NCBI RefSeq assembly: GCF_002224125.1
Contig: NZ_NCSM01000035.1
Span: forward strand, 51,893 to 115,892
DNA from: Streptomyces sp. NBS 14/10
GTDB lineage: Bacteria; Actinomycetota; Actinomycetes; Streptomycetales; Streptomycetaceae
DNA length: 64,000 nucleotides
Reading direction: 5' to 3'
Below, in pieces: positions 34,818-43,368 of the stretch; position 1 is the stretch's first letter, and the number at the start of each line of letters is the position of its first letter. A program made the position numbers and the translations under genes. A model generated the notes under the pieces. That model worked only from the letters and a program-made list of their open reading frames with translations. It was not told the DNA's origin and did no database searches.

Positions 34818-36059
34818 TCACTCCATCGTCGAGCCGATCTCCGAGCCGTCGGCCACGACCAGGAAGCTGGTGACGGGCAGCGAGCCGTCCTGCCGCCGGG
34901 CGCCGAGGGCCGTGACGGGGTCGGTGGTGACGAAGGGCGGGGTGGCCGCGCCTCCGGCGCTCCAGCCGCTGCCCCGCCCGGGGCTCCAGTTGTTGCCCTG
35001 GGAGACGGCCTCCGGGCCGGCGTCGGCGTTGGTGTCACCGTTGGAGACGGAGAGGTTGCGCTCGAGCCGGGCGCGGGAGCCGGCGAAGGAGTAGCCGGCG
35101 GCCTGGTTGCCGTACGCCGTGGTGCGCCGGAGGCGGATCGCGCCGGTGTTGCCATTGGCCGAGAAGCCGAACTGGGTGTTGTCCCAGGCGGCGGAGTTCC
35201 GTACGACATGGGCGGGCGAGGGGGCCGGGGCGTCGCCGCCGAGCTGGAAGCCGCTGCCGTCGCCCCGGAAGTCGCGGATGCGCCAGCGGTTCTCGCCGTT
35301 CCCGAAGGCCCAGGTGTGCTCGATGGTGACCGGGCTGGCCCATCTCCACAGGTCCACGCCGTCGTCGCTGTTGTTGAACGCCCGGACTCCGGTGATCACA
35401 TTGCCGCTGCCGGAGCCGTGGGTGACGGCTATGCCGTCCGCCTGCTTGCCGCCGGTGGCGTCGTCGTGGTTGTCGTACGAGTCCAGATTGCGGATGACGT
35501 TGTTGTCGCTGCCCTTGCCGCGCAGCGTGAGCCCGGTGTCGCCGTTGCCATGGGTGGAGAGGTTGGCGAAGACGGTGCGCGCACAGGAGGTGCAGACGAG
35601 GCCGCCGCCGGGGGCGTTGCGGAATTCCATGCCCGAGACGGTCCAGAAGTCGGCGCGGAGCGAGAGCAGCGAGGAGCCGGTGGAGAGCCTCGAGCCGTCG
35701 ACCCGGACCTGCTCGGCGCGGTACGGCCGCAACTCGACGCGGTCCCGGGCGGTGCCGTCGACGGAGCTGCGCAGCGTCCGGGCGGGGTAGTACGTGCCTC
35801 CGCGCACCTCGATGACGGTGCCCGCCTTCGCGACCGAGAAGGCCTTCTCCAGCGTGCGGTACGGGGATTCGAGCGAACCCGAGGCGCCGTCGTCGCCCTG
35901 AGAGGACACATACACGGTCGACGCCACCGCGCTCGCGCCTTCGGGCGCCGCCGTCAGATAGACGCCCGCCACGGCCGAGGCCACGATGACGGCGCTGCCC
36001 AGCGGCAGCGTACGGTCCTTCCGGCGGCGGTGGCGACCGCGCTTGCGCCTCAGCCCCAT
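34818..36059 (-). CDS. Pectate lyase, PL9 family (right-handed beta-helix)
   Basis: A secreted 413-residue beta-helix protein. The signal peptide follows a very basic start (MGLRRKRGRHRRRKDRTLPL) and a hydrophobic stretch ending near ASAVA. The body has regular beta-helix rungs; the segments VIRNLDSYDNHDDATGGKQ, ADGIAVTHGSGSGNVITGVR and FNNSDDGVDLW match the calcium/catalytic region of PL9 lyases. It would cleave polygalacturonate by beta-elimination outside the cell. The ATG at 36059 has CAGGAG upstream. It is the left-most pectin gene, separated from the others by a methyltransferase on the opposite strand. A non-lyase beta-helix protein is the alternative. Confidence 0.82.
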   Translation of the reverse strand: MGLRRKRGRHRRRKDRTLPLGSAVIVASAVAGVYLTAAPEGASAVASTVYVSSQGDDGASGSLESPYRTLEKAFSVAKAGTVIEVRGGTYYPARTLRSSVDGTARDRVELRPYRAEQVRVDGSRLSTGSSLLSLRADFWTVSGMEFRNAPGGGLVCTSCARTVFANLSTHGNGDTGLTLRGKGSDNNVIRNLDSYDNHDDATGGKQADGIAVTHGSGSGNVITGVRAFNNSDDGVDLWRWASPVTIEHTWAFGNGENRWRIRDFRGDGSGFQLGGDAPAPSPAHVVRNSAAWDNTQFGFSANGNTGAIRLRRTTAYGNQAAGYSFAGSRARLERNLSVSNGDTNADAGPEAVSQGNNWSPGRGSGWSAGGAATPPFVTTDPVTALGARRQDGSLPVTSFLVVADGSEIGSTME

Positions 36060-36387
36060 GGCAACTCCTGTTCTGCGTCGAGGGAACGGGCCGGGGGATC
36101 CTGGTCCGACCTATTCCAAGCTGTAGTTGCCGCCAACCCCAGCTTAGGTTGCCGCGCACTCGCGAATTCTTAGATTACGAAATCGGGATGGTCGCACGAG
36201 AGGCCGAGGCAAACCTTGATCATTTCGTGGCCGGAGAAGCCTCCTCGCCGATCAAAGGCGGTCGGGCTGCGTACAGGAGGGATCGCGCCGGGCCGTGGCG
36301 CGACGCCGCGCGCGCGATCTCGGCTATAGTCGCCCCAGGCAACTAGCTTCCCGTGCCAACTTCCGCCCGAGGCCCAGGAGGCCCGAG
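36060..36387. other. Divergent intergenic region, PL9 lyase / methyltransferase
   Basis: A 328-base region between divergent genes. It is locally A/T-rich near 36165-36225 (ATTCTTAGATTACGAAATCG), probably the promoter area of the lyase. I see no clear palindromic operator and no convincing small gene; the open frame 36149-36346 has no coding character. Confidence 0.55.
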
Positions 36388-37269
36388 ATGCAGCCGCGCA
36401 GCCCCAGCCGCACCGCCCGGCAGGTCGCCGCGCTCCGCGCGGCCCACCAGACGCTGGACCACGGCCACCTGTTCCACGATCCGCTGGCCGTCCGCATGCT
36501 CGGCGCGGACTCCGAAGAACTGCTCAGCCAGCTCGACACGGCCCGCACCCCGCCCGGGCGCCGGGGCTTCCGGCTGTTCATCGCCGCGCGCTCGCGCTTC
36601 GCCGAGGACCAGCTGGCCGCCGCCGTCGCGCGCGGCGTACGCCAACTCGTGGTCCTCGGCGCCGGGCTTGACACCTTCGCCTACCGCAATCCGCACGAGG
36701 CCGCCGGTCTCGCGGTCTTCGAGGTGGACCACCCGGCCACCCAGGAGTGGAAGCGCGAGCGCCTGTCCGGCGCCGGCATCCCGCTGCCGCCGTCGCTGAC
36801 CTTCGCACCGGTCGACTTCGAACGGGAGAACCTGGGCGACGGGCTGGCGGCGGCCGGATTCGACCCGGCGCGACCGGCGTTCTTCAGCTGGCTGGGCGTG
36901 GTGCCGTATCTGACCCGAGAGGCGGTGTTCGGCACGCTCGGCCACCTCGCGGGCCTGCCCGGCGGCGCGGAGGCCGTCTTCGACTACAGCGAGCCGCCGA
37001 GCGCCATGCCACCGAGCGTCCGCGCCGCCCACAGCAACCGCGCGGCACGTGTGGCCGCGCTCGGCGAGCCCTTCCTGAGCTACTTCGCCCCCGAGGAGCT
37101 GGCCGCGGACCTGCGGGAGGCGGGCTTCGCGGCGGTGGAGGACCTGGACGCGGTCCGGCTCCTGGCCCGCTACGCCGATCACAGCGCCAACGGGAGCGCC
37201 GACCGAGCCCCGGCCGAGGGCGAACGCCGCTCGACGGCACACGTCCTCCGCGCCGCGACCGCCGGTTAG
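36388..37269 (+). CDS. SAM-dependent methyltransferase (LCMT/TIGR00027-like)
   Basis: A 293-residue class I methyltransferase of the actinobacterial group related to leucine carboxyl methyltransferases. The N-terminus SRTARQVAALRAAHQTLDHG precedes the SAM-binding block VRQLVVLGAGLDTFAYR. AVFEVDHPATQEWKRE (acidic residue at the second strand) and FFSWLGVVPYLTREAVF are also typical. Substrate is unknown; the family modifies small carboxylates, possibly in secondary metabolism. The ATG at 36388 has CAGGAGG upstream; the frame is open to 36295, but without a ribosome site. It is inserted between pectin genes on the opposite strand and has no evident role in that pathway. Confidence 0.9.
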   Translation: MQPRSPSRTARQVAALRAAHQTLDHGHLFHDPLAVRMLGADSEELLSQLDTARTPPGRRGFRLFIAARSRFAEDQLAAAVARGVRQLVVLGAGLDTFAYRNPHEAAGLAVFEVDHPATQEWKRERLSGAGIPLPPSLTFAPVDFERENLGDGLAAAGFDPARPAFFSWLGVVPYLTREAVFGTLGHLAGLPGGAEAVFDYSEPPSAMPPSVRAAHSNRAARVAALGEPFLSYFAPEELAADLREAGFAAVEDLDAVRLLARYADHSANGSADRAPAEGERRSTAHVLRAATAG

Positions 37270-37473
37270 GACCTGTCCGGGCACTCTTCCCGGGCCCCCG
37301 ACGCCAGGCCGGCCCGCCCCGGCTGCCGCCGGGCACCTCCCGCGGTGGCCGGAAGAGCGCGGTCGGGGCGCAGCGCGGTGGGCCGGGGCGACGCGGCCGG
37401 GGCACGGCGGCCGATGTCGCGGGCGCGAGACGATCGCTCGGACAGGGGCCGCCGGCAAGCTGGCGGGCCGAGA

Positions 37474-37508
37474 GGAGGCCGGGCGGGGCCAGGTATCGCC
37501 CGGCCTCC
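37474..37508. terminator. Hairpin terminator between convergent genes
   Basis: GGAGGCCGGGCG (37474-37485) and its exact complement CGCCCGGCCTCC (37497-37508) form a 12-bp stem with an 11-base loop. It lies between the methyltransferase (plus) and the end of the pectin operon (minus, stop at 37531) and could end both transcripts. The rest of 37270-37530 is GC-rich and holds nothing else I can support. Confidence 0.75.
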
Positions 37509-37530
37509 CGCTTGGGGGGGGTGGCGGCTG

Positions 37531-38838
37531 TCAGAGGCGGCCCGCGCCCGCGCGTCCGTCGACGATGCCGGGCACCGCGCCCGGCGCGTCGACGCGGGTG
37601 CGCAGCGTCGGCGTCCAGCCCGCGTCATCGCCCAACTGCTCGTCGGGGACGCCCGCGTTGTGGGCCGCGAGGAGACCGGCGGGCTTGCCGCCCACATAGT
37701 TGTTCTTCTCGGTGAGCGCCGTGCCCTTCCACTTCTTGATGACCTTGGCGGGGTCGACCGCACCGGGCAGGGTGAAGGCGTTGGCCTCGGCGTACAGCTG
37801 GGACTCGACGCCGACACCCCAGCTGTAGGCGTAGCCGTCGGCGGGGGCGATGTAGTGGTTGTTGTAGACGTCGACCTTGCCGAAGCGGACCCGTGGGGCG
37901 CGCTCGACGATGTTCTTGAAGACGTTGTGGTGGAGGGTGACGCGGAGCTTGCCGCGGTCGGTGGCGCCCGCGCTGTCGCTGTTGCCGATCATCAGCGTCT
38001 TGTCGTGGTCGGCGAAGAGGTTCCAGGAGGCGGTGACGAGGTCGGCGCCGCGCACCACGTCCAGCTCGCCGTCGTGCTGCTGGTAGAGCTGGCCGTAGTA
38101 GCGGGGCTGGGCGCTGTCGGGGCGGCGGCCGTCGGTGAACGTGTTGTGGTCGACCCAGACATGGGTGGAGCCGTAGACGACGAGGTTGTCGTACTCGGAG
38201 TTCCAGGCGCCGTCCGCGCCGTCGGTCGGGTCCCAGGCGGGGAAGCAGTCGAAGGCGTCCTCGAAGGTGAGGTTGCGGACGATGACGTTGTCCGCGCCGG
38301 TGACCTGCAGGCTGGCGCCCAGCAGCCGGGCGTCCCGGCCGACGCCGACGATGGTGGTGTGGGAGGGGACGGCCAGCTTGACGCGCTTCGCCTGGAGCGC
38401 GGCGGAGGCGGCGCGGGCGTCCTCCTGGGGGCCGGACGGCTGGGCGTCGCCCCAGGTGGCCGGGTCGTACGCGGTGAGGTAGGCGTCCAGGCCGTAGCCG
38501 TCGGTGGCGTAGTCGGCACAGCTCAGCGGCTTGCCGGCAGCGTCGGTGTTGGCGTCGATGGTGCCCTTGACGTAGATGACGCGCGGGCTGCCATCGGAGC
38601 CGTCGAGTGCCTTGGCGAGCTGGGCCCGGTTGGTGACGGTGAAGGTGTGGGCCTTGTCGGCCTTGGCGCCGCCGGTCGTCCCGCCGTCGGCGGAGGCCCA
38701 GCCGTCGCCCGCCGGGAGGGTGCCGCGTACGGGACCGGAGGGGGCTGCCGTGGCGGGGGCGGCGGCGAGTACGAGGGCGGCGCAGCAGAGCACCGAGGCG
38801 AGCGAGGCGACGCGGGCATGACATCTGGAAGTGCGCAT
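37531..38838 (-). CDS. Secreted pectate lyase, PL1 family
   Basis: A 435-residue secreted lyase. The signal peptide (ARVASLASVLCCAALVLAA, cut near ATAAP) precedes the parallel beta-helix. DGWASADGGTTGGAKAD and IYVKGTIDANTD are the usual beginning. Calcium-binding and catalytic sites show as EDAFDCFPAWDP, VVYGSTHVWVDHNTF and the Arg cluster ERAPRVRFGKVDVYNNHY. It cleaves polygalacturonate by beta-elimination. It is very similar over its whole length to the lyase at 47134-48543, so the two are paralogues from duplication. The ATG has AAGGAG upstream. It is probably the last gene of the ten-gene operon, 127 bases past the acetylesterase and preceded by a tandem repeat. Confidence 0.94.
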   Translation of the reverse strand: MRTSRCHARVASLASVLCCAALVLAAAPATAAPSGPVRGTLPAGDGWASADGGTTGGAKADKAHTFTVTNRAQLAKALDGSDGSPRVIYVKGTIDANTDAAGKPLSCADYATDGYGLDAYLTAYDPATWGDAQPSGPQEDARAASAALQAKRVKLAVPSHTTIVGVGRDARLLGASLQVTGADNVIVRNLTFEDAFDCFPAWDPTDGADGAWNSEYDNLVVYGSTHVWVDHNTFTDGRRPDSAQPRYYGQLYQQHDGELDVVRGADLVTASWNLFADHDKTLMIGNSDSAGATDRGKLRVTLHHNVFKNIVERAPRVRFGKVDVYNNHYIAPADGYAYSWGVGVESQLYAEANAFTLPGAVDPAKVIKKWKGTALTEKNNYVGGKPAGLLAAHNAGVPDEQLGDDAGWTPTLRTRVDAPGAVPGIVDGRAGAGRL

Positions 38839-38865
38839 GGTCCGGCTCCTTGCGAACGTGTGGAG

Positions 38866-38925
38866 GCGTACGGGGCGTACGGGCGTACGGGGCGTACGGG
38901 CGTACGGGCGTACGGGCGTACGGGG
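38866..38925. repeat. 8-9 nt tandem repeat (GCGTACGG) between pectin genes
   Basis: Seven consecutive units of GCGTACGG, three of them with an extra G, lie between the acetylesterase stop and the lyase ribosome site. Each unit holds the palindrome CGTACG. It could act as a slippage-prone spacer, an RNA structure or a cluster of binding sites; none can be shown from sequence. Confidence 0.95.
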
Positions 38926-38965
38926 AAGGGATGGTGGCAGGGGCGCTGGGCGGGGGCGCGGGGCG

Positions 38966-39790
38966 CTACCAGGTGATCCAGCTGTCCGGGATCGCCTCGT
39001 CCAGGCGGCGTACGTCGGACGGGGCCAGCACGCCCTTGGCCTTGAGCTCGCGCGCCACCAGGCGGGCCACCTCGATCGCGCCGTGCGGCTGGAAGTGGGT
39101 GTTGTCCTGCTTGCCGTCCGGGTAGTTGGGCGACTCCCCCGGGTCGAGCCAGTTGAAGCAGCCCTTGGTGGACTCGGGCCCGAGCCGCTGCCACAGGGCG
39201 ATGCTCGACGCCTGTACGTCGATCAGCGGCACCCCTTCGGCCCGGGCGAGGGAGCGCACCGCGTCGGGGTAGGCGCCGTGCGTGGTCTTGGCGGTGCCCG
39301 CCGCGTCGAACTTACGGCGCTCGACGGAGGTCAGCAGCACCGGGCGGGCGCCGCGGTCGCGCGCCCCGCCCACGTACAGCCGCAGATACTGCGGATAGGT
39401 GGTGGCCGGATCGGTGCCCCGGGCCGGGTCGTCGGTCTTCTCGTCGTTGTGGCCGAACTGGATGAACAGGAAGTCGCCGGGCCGGATGGCGGTCAGGATC
39501 GCCGCGAGCCGCCCCTCGTCGTAGAAGCTCTTCGAACTGCGGCCGTTGACGGCATGGTTGGCGACCCGCAGCCGGTCGGCGAGGAAGAAGGGCAGGGCCA
39601 TCCCCCAGCCGGTCTCCGGGGCCGCCGAGGCGGCCTTCGTGGCGGCGGTGGAGTCGCCCGCGAGGTAGACGGTCGCCTCGGCGCGGGGCCTGCCGCGCCC
39701 ACCGGGGCGGGCCTGGGCGGTGCCGGTCGCGGCGAGGGCGAGCGGGACGGCGGCGAGCGACGCCGCCGCGTGTCTGCGGGAGAGTGACAT
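38966..39790 (-). CDS. Rhamnogalacturonan acetylesterase, CE12-type SGNH hydrolase
   Basis: A 274-residue secreted esterase of the SGNH/GDSL superfamily. The signal peptide is SLSRRHAAASLAAVPLALAA, with a twin-arginine-like SRRH. The catalytic Ser lies in VYLAGDSTAA, the oxyanion Asn in NGRSSK and FGHNDEKT, and the Asp/His pair in DNTHFQPHGA. It would remove acetyl groups from rhamnogalacturonan, exposing the backbone to lyases. I chose the ATG at 39790 at the head of the signal peptide; AAAGG lies 12 bases upstream. A GTG at 39826 is less likely because it lies inside a tandem repeat. It is gene nine of the operon, after the substrate-binding protein. Confidence 0.88.
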   Translation of the reverse strand: MSLSRRHAAASLAAVPLALAATGTAQARPGGRGRPRAEATVYLAGDSTAATKAASAAPETGWGMALPFFLADRLRVANHAVNGRSSKSFYDEGRLAAILTAIRPGDFLFIQFGHNDEKTDDPARGTDPATTYPQYLRLYVGGARDRGARPVLLTSVERRKFDAAGTAKTTHGAYPDAVRSLARAEGVPLIDVQASSIALWQRLGPESTKGCFNWLDPGESPNYPDGKQDNTHFQPHGAIEVARLVARELKAKGVLAPSDVRRLDEAIPDSWITW

Positions 39791-39814
39791 GGCGTGCGAA
39801 TGCCTTTCGTCCGA

Positions 39815-39849
39815 GTCACGGGTCACGGGTCACGGGTCACGGGTCACGG
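39815..39849. repeat. 7-nt tandem repeat (GTCACGG) x5
   Basis: Five exact copies of GTCACGG lie upstream of the acetylesterase start, between it and the substrate-binding protein gene. Because seven is not a multiple of three, copy changes would shift any frame through it, which supports the start at 39790. Confidence 0.95.
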
Positions 39850-39930
39850 ATTCAGGGGGTGCACGGGAGTGGGGGGTGGGCGCGGGCCGGCCGCCGGCGT
39901 ACGGCGGCCGGCCCGCGACGCTTACGCGCC

Positions 39931-41286
39931 TCAGTTGTGCTTTTTCCAGTCCGCCTGGGCGGCGTCGAGTTCCTTGGCGACCTTGTCGCAGAACTCCTTG
40001 GCGGTCATCTTGCCGAGCAGCACCTTCTGGAAGTTCGGCTCGTTGTCCGCCTTGCTGATCGTGTTCCAGTCCGGCAGGTAGTACGGCAGCTGCACCACCT
40101 TGGTCTGCGGGTCGCTGAGCGACTGCAGCGCCGCCTTGGTCGGCGGGGCTTGCTGGATCCAGGCGTCGTTCGCGGCGTCGACATTGGCCGGGATGGCGCC
40201 GACGTCCTCGTTCCAGAGGCTGTTCATCTCCGCGGAGGCCGCGAACTCCATGAACTTCCAGGCCGCTGCCTTGTTCTTGCTCGCCTTGAACAGGCCGAGG
40301 CCGTCGACCGGGTTGGAGACGATGGTGCGCGGCTGCCCCTCGGCGGACGGCGGCATCGGCACACCGGCGATCTTGTCCTTGCCGAACGCCTTCACATGGT
40401 CGGTGTAGCTGCCGAGGTTGTGCTGCAGCATGCCGATGTCGCCCTGGTCGAACTCGGCGACCATCTTGGTGAAGTCGTTGTTCAGGTCGGCCTCCGGGGT
40501 GGCCTTCTTGAAGAGGGCGATGTACTTCTCCAGCGCCGCCACGTTCTTGGGGTCGTTGAGGGTGGTCTTGTCGCCGTCCCAGAAGGTGTCGATCCCGGAC
40601 TGGGCGTACATCATCTCCATCGCCTGGGCGATGGACCCGGCCCCGCCGCGCAGGGTGAAGCCGAACTTGTTCTTGTCCTGGTCGGTCAGCTCGTCAGCGG
40701 CCTTGTAGAAGTTGTCCCAGCTGGTCGGCGCGGGCAGGTTCTTCGCCTTGAACAGATCGGTCCGGTACCACAGGGTGCCCTGGTTGGCCGAGGTCGGGAC
40801 GGAGAACATCTCCTCGCCGTCGCCGCCACCGGCCGCGCGGACGCTGTCCACCATGTTCTTGACCAGCTTGCCCTTGAGCGAGCTGTCCTGGATACGGTCG
40901 GTGACCGGCTCCAGGGCACCCTGGGCGACCAGGCTGGCCAGATACGCCGTGCCGACGCCGCCCACGTCGGGCAGGCTGTCACCGCCGCCCTGGATGGCCG
41001 TGTCGTACTTCGACTGGACGTCGGCGATCGGGATCGGCACGTACTCGACCTCGATGTCCGGGTACTTCTTCTCGAACTTGGCGATGATCTGCTTCCAGAT
41101 CGCGGTGCGCGGACCGCCGTTGTTGTCCCAGAAGACGATCTTGCCCTTGCCGGACCCCTCCGACCCGGAGCTCGACCCGTCGTCCCCGCACGCGGTGGCG
41201 GACAGGGCGAGGGCGAGCGTCACGGCCACGGCGGCGACGCCACGTACGGCTGGTATCGGGTGCTTTCTCATCGGGTTCATTCGCAT
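39931..41286 (-). CDS. Sugar ABC transporter substrate-binding lipoprotein
   Basis: A 451-residue extracellular solute-binding protein (family 1). The lipoprotein signal (AAVAVTLALALSATAC) has Cys as the lipidation site, followed by a Ser/Gly linker. The body is that of sugar-binding proteins (GKIVFWDNNGGPRTAIWKQI, FKAKNLPAPTSWDNFYKAAD, WKFMEFAASAEMNSLWNEDV). It would bind pectin-derived oligosaccharides or sugars for the permeases at 48622-50486. It lies seven genes downstream of those permeases, which is unusual. I chose the ATG at 41286, nine bases after AGGAG; the ATG at 41295 overlaps that site. The gap to the preceding lyase-esterase gene is only 12 bases. Confidence 0.93.
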   Translation of the reverse strand: MRMNPMRKHPIPAVRGVAAVAVTLALALSATACGDDGSSSGSEGSGKGKIVFWDNNGGPRTAIWKQIIAKFEKKYPDIEVEYVPIPIADVQSKYDTAIQGGGDSLPDVGGVGTAYLASLVAQGALEPVTDRIQDSSLKGKLVKNMVDSVRAAGGGDGEEMFSVPTSANQGTLWYRTDLFKAKNLPAPTSWDNFYKAADELTDQDKNKFGFTLRGGAGSIAQAMEMMYAQSGIDTFWDGDKTTLNDPKNVAALEKYIALFKKATPEADLNNDFTKMVAEFDQGDIGMLQHNLGSYTDHVKAFGKDKIAGVPMPPSAEGQPRTIVSNPVDGLGLFKASKNKAAAWKFMEFAASAEMNSLWNEDVGAIPANVDAANDAWIQQAPPTKAALQSLSDPQTKVVQLPYYLPDWNTISKADNEPNFQKVLLGKMTAKEFCDKVAKELDAAQADWKKHN

Positions 41287-41298
41287 GGTGCGCATCTC

Positions 41299-43368
41299 CT
41301 AGCGGTGAGTCTGGGGTGCCCAGCCGTCGCTGCCCGCGAGGTAGTCGGCTACCTCGTGGTCCGCGGCGTCGGCGTCCGTCATCCGCGGTCGGTCGGCGGA
41401 CGGGGCGGCCCCCGGTCCGGTGTTGCGGTACTCGCTGAAACGGGCTTCCTGCCACGGGAATCCGCCCATGTCCGTCCACGGGGAGTTCTTGATCGCGGCG
41501 GGCAGCCAGGTGTCGCGGATCAGCACCTGGGCGATGGCGTCCGGCTCACCGCCGGGGTGCCAGGGGCGGCCGAGGTGGAAGGTCTGGTCGGGCGCGTCGC
41601 TGACGATCCGGCTCCGGGTGATGAGAAAGCCGTACGGATTGCCCTTCCAGGTGCTCGCGGCGGTGATGTAGCCGTTGTTGCTGTCGCTGCCGCGGCTGAG
41701 CGCCTTGATGGTGGAGCGCTCGATGACGGTGGTGGCGCGGCCGTAGATGAAGTCGACGTCCCCCTCGATGTACGCGTCGCGGAGATAGACGCGGCTGACG
41801 GTGGTCAGCTTGGGGCTGTCGGTCATCAGGGTGTCCTGGTTGCCCTTGAAGGCCGTGTCCGTGAAGACGATCCGGTCGCCGGTCGTCTTCATGGCCAGCG
41901 CCTGCTCGCCCTTGAGGTCGTGGGCGGCCTCGTCGAAGTCGTTGACGAAGGTGAGGTGGCGGGCGGTCACATCGCTCGCGGCGATCAGGACGGTGGCGCT
42001 GCCGGTCGAGCCGCCGTACTCGGCGGGGGTGTCGTGGACGATGACGGTGTCGCCGCGGTCCCGGCCGGTGCCCAGGAAGGTGAGATGCGGTTTGTCGGCC
42101 GGGACGCGGACCTGCTCGCGGTAGGTGCCGGGCGCGATGGCGATCGTGATCCGGCCGTCGTTGCCCGACGGTACGGCGTTGACGGCGGCCTGGACGGTAC
42201 CGAAGTCGCCGGAGCCATCGGCCGCGACGCGCAGCACGGTGTCGGTGCCGAGGCTGCTCTGCGGTCCGGAGAACTTCTTCACCAGGGCGGGCACGGCGGC
42301 GGCCGGGTCGAGCCGGTACGGGTAGAAGTCGTGCGGGTCGAAGGCGGTGCCCCGGGTGTCGTGGCGGCCCGTGGTGTCGCGGGCGATGCTGCCGCGCTGG
42401 ACCAGTTCGGCGGTCTCGTCGGCCTGGTAGGGGTGGCGTATCCCGTCGTAGTAGCTGTTCTCGATCACCATCTTGGTCCGGCCGCGGGACCAGTTGCCGT
42501 ACGTCCACACCGGGTCCTCGTCCCGGTACTGGGCGGACAGGTAGTTGTTGTAGAGGTGGGCGTGGGCGGCGTTGTCGATGGACGGGCTGCGCTGCTTGAT
42601 ACCGGTGAACCAGTTGTGGTGCACGGTGATGTTCGTGGTCACGTTGTCGGTCCAGCCGAGGCCGAACGCCTTGTTGTGGTTCTTGAAGACGTTCCAGGAG
42701 ACCGTGATGTTGTCGCTGTCCTTGCGGATGTCGAGCAGTCCATCGCCCATGTGGGTGAGCGTGTTGTGGTCGATCCACACGTGGTGGACGGTGTCCATCT
42801 GAATCGCGTCGAAGTCCTGGGTCTTGCCGTCCCAGTCGCCCTCGACGTAGCTGTCCCGGATGGTGAGGTTCCGGATGATCACGTTGTGGGTGCCGGGGTT
42901 GAGGTGGAGCTCGCCATGGACGATCTCCCCGGTGGTGCCCACGCCGATGAGGGTCTTGTTGGAGGCGACGATGATGTCGGAGCCGAAGGGGGATACGTCG
43001 ATGGAGCCCGCGATGCGGATGATGTAGGGGTCGGGGGAGGCGGCGTACGCGGTGAGGTCTTGTTGGGTGCGGACGGTTACTACTTTGCCGCCTGCGCCGC
43101 CTGTTGTGCCGCCAGCGGTGGCGGCGAAGCCGTCTGGGATGTCCGACCATGTTTTGGCTGGGGTTTGCGGTTGGGCTTGGGCTGTGGGGGCTTGGAGCGC
43201 GGTCAGTAGTGTCAGGAGTGTGGCCAGCAGCGCGACGGTGGTCCTAAGAGCGAGCACCGTCGTGGTTACGGTGCGTGGCCGTCTGCGGGTGGGGGTGTGC
43301 CCACCCGTCCCTCCCCCAGCTACCGCTGGGAGGTGCCCCCTCCGCGGGACGATTGCCCACAACCTCAT
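41299..43368 (-). CDS. Pectate lyase (PL1) - pectin methylesterase (CE8) fusion
   Basis: A 689-residue secreted bifunctional enzyme. After a long basic N-terminus and a hydrophobic signal (LLATLLTLLTALQAPTAQAQ), the PL1 domain covers about 65-370 (DGFAATAGGTTGGAGGKVV, HVWIDHNTLTHMGDGLLDI, IKQRSPSIDNAAHAHLYNNY). The CE8 domain covers about 375-640, with catalytic KGNQDTLMTD, EGDVDFIYGRATTV and LGRPWHPGG. Demethylation by CE8 would generate substrate for the lyase. The ATG at 43368 overlaps the GH43 stop (ATGA) and has GGAAGGAAC upstream, so the start is firm, although a dispersed hairpin element is included in the first 30 codons. In the middle of the operon. Confidence 0.93.
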   Translation of the reverse strand: MRLWAIVPRRGHLPAVAGGGTGGHTPTRRRPRTVTTTVLALRTTVALLATLLTLLTALQAPTAQAQPQTPAKTWSDIPDGFAATAGGTTGGAGGKVVTVRTQQDLTAYAASPDPYIIRIAGSIDVSPFGSDIIVASNKTLIGVGTTGEIVHGELHLNPGTHNVIIRNLTIRDSYVEGDWDGKTQDFDAIQMDTVHHVWIDHNTLTHMGDGLLDIRKDSDNITVSWNVFKNHNKAFGLGWTDNVTTNITVHHNWFTGIKQRSPSIDNAAHAHLYNNYLSAQYRDEDPVWTYGNWSRGRTKMVIENSYYDGIRHPYQADETAELVQRGSIARDTTGRHDTRGTAFDPHDFYPYRLDPAAAVPALVKKFSGPQSSLGTDTVLRVAADGSGDFGTVQAAVNAVPSGNDGRITIAIAPGTYREQVRVPADKPHLTFLGTGRDRGDTVIVHDTPAEYGGSTGSATVLIAASDVTARHLTFVNDFDEAAHDLKGEQALAMKTTGDRIVFTDTAFKGNQDTLMTDSPKLTTVSRVYLRDAYIEGDVDFIYGRATTVIERSTIKALSRGSDSNNGYITAASTWKGNPYGFLITRSRIVSDAPDQTFHLGRPWHPGGEPDAIAQVLIRDTWLPAAIKNSPWTDMGGFPWQEARFSEYRNTGPGAAPSADRPRMTDADAADHEVADYLAGSDGWAPQTHR
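43311..43340. repeat. Dispersed hairpin element, copy 3, inside lyase-esterase gene
   Basis: CTCCCCCAGCTACCGCTGGG plus AGGTGCCCCC repeats the element at 86-115 (inverted) with one mismatch. It is translated as part of the 31-residue stretch before the signal peptide (GHLPAVAGGGTGGH). An intergenic-type element captured by a coding sequence. Confidence 0.7.

Noticed and set aside
36149..36346. 65-codon open frame between PL9 lyase and methyltransferase
   Set aside because: No coding bias, no ribosome site, and it lies in a promoter region.
38866..38925. CRISPR-like array
   Set aside because: Units are 8-9 bases with no spacers; it is a simple tandem repeat.
39784..43209. 1141-codon plus-strand open frame
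   Set aside because: Antisense shadow of the acetylesterase, binding protein and lyase-esterase genes; low-complexity VDGVGDDG-type composition.
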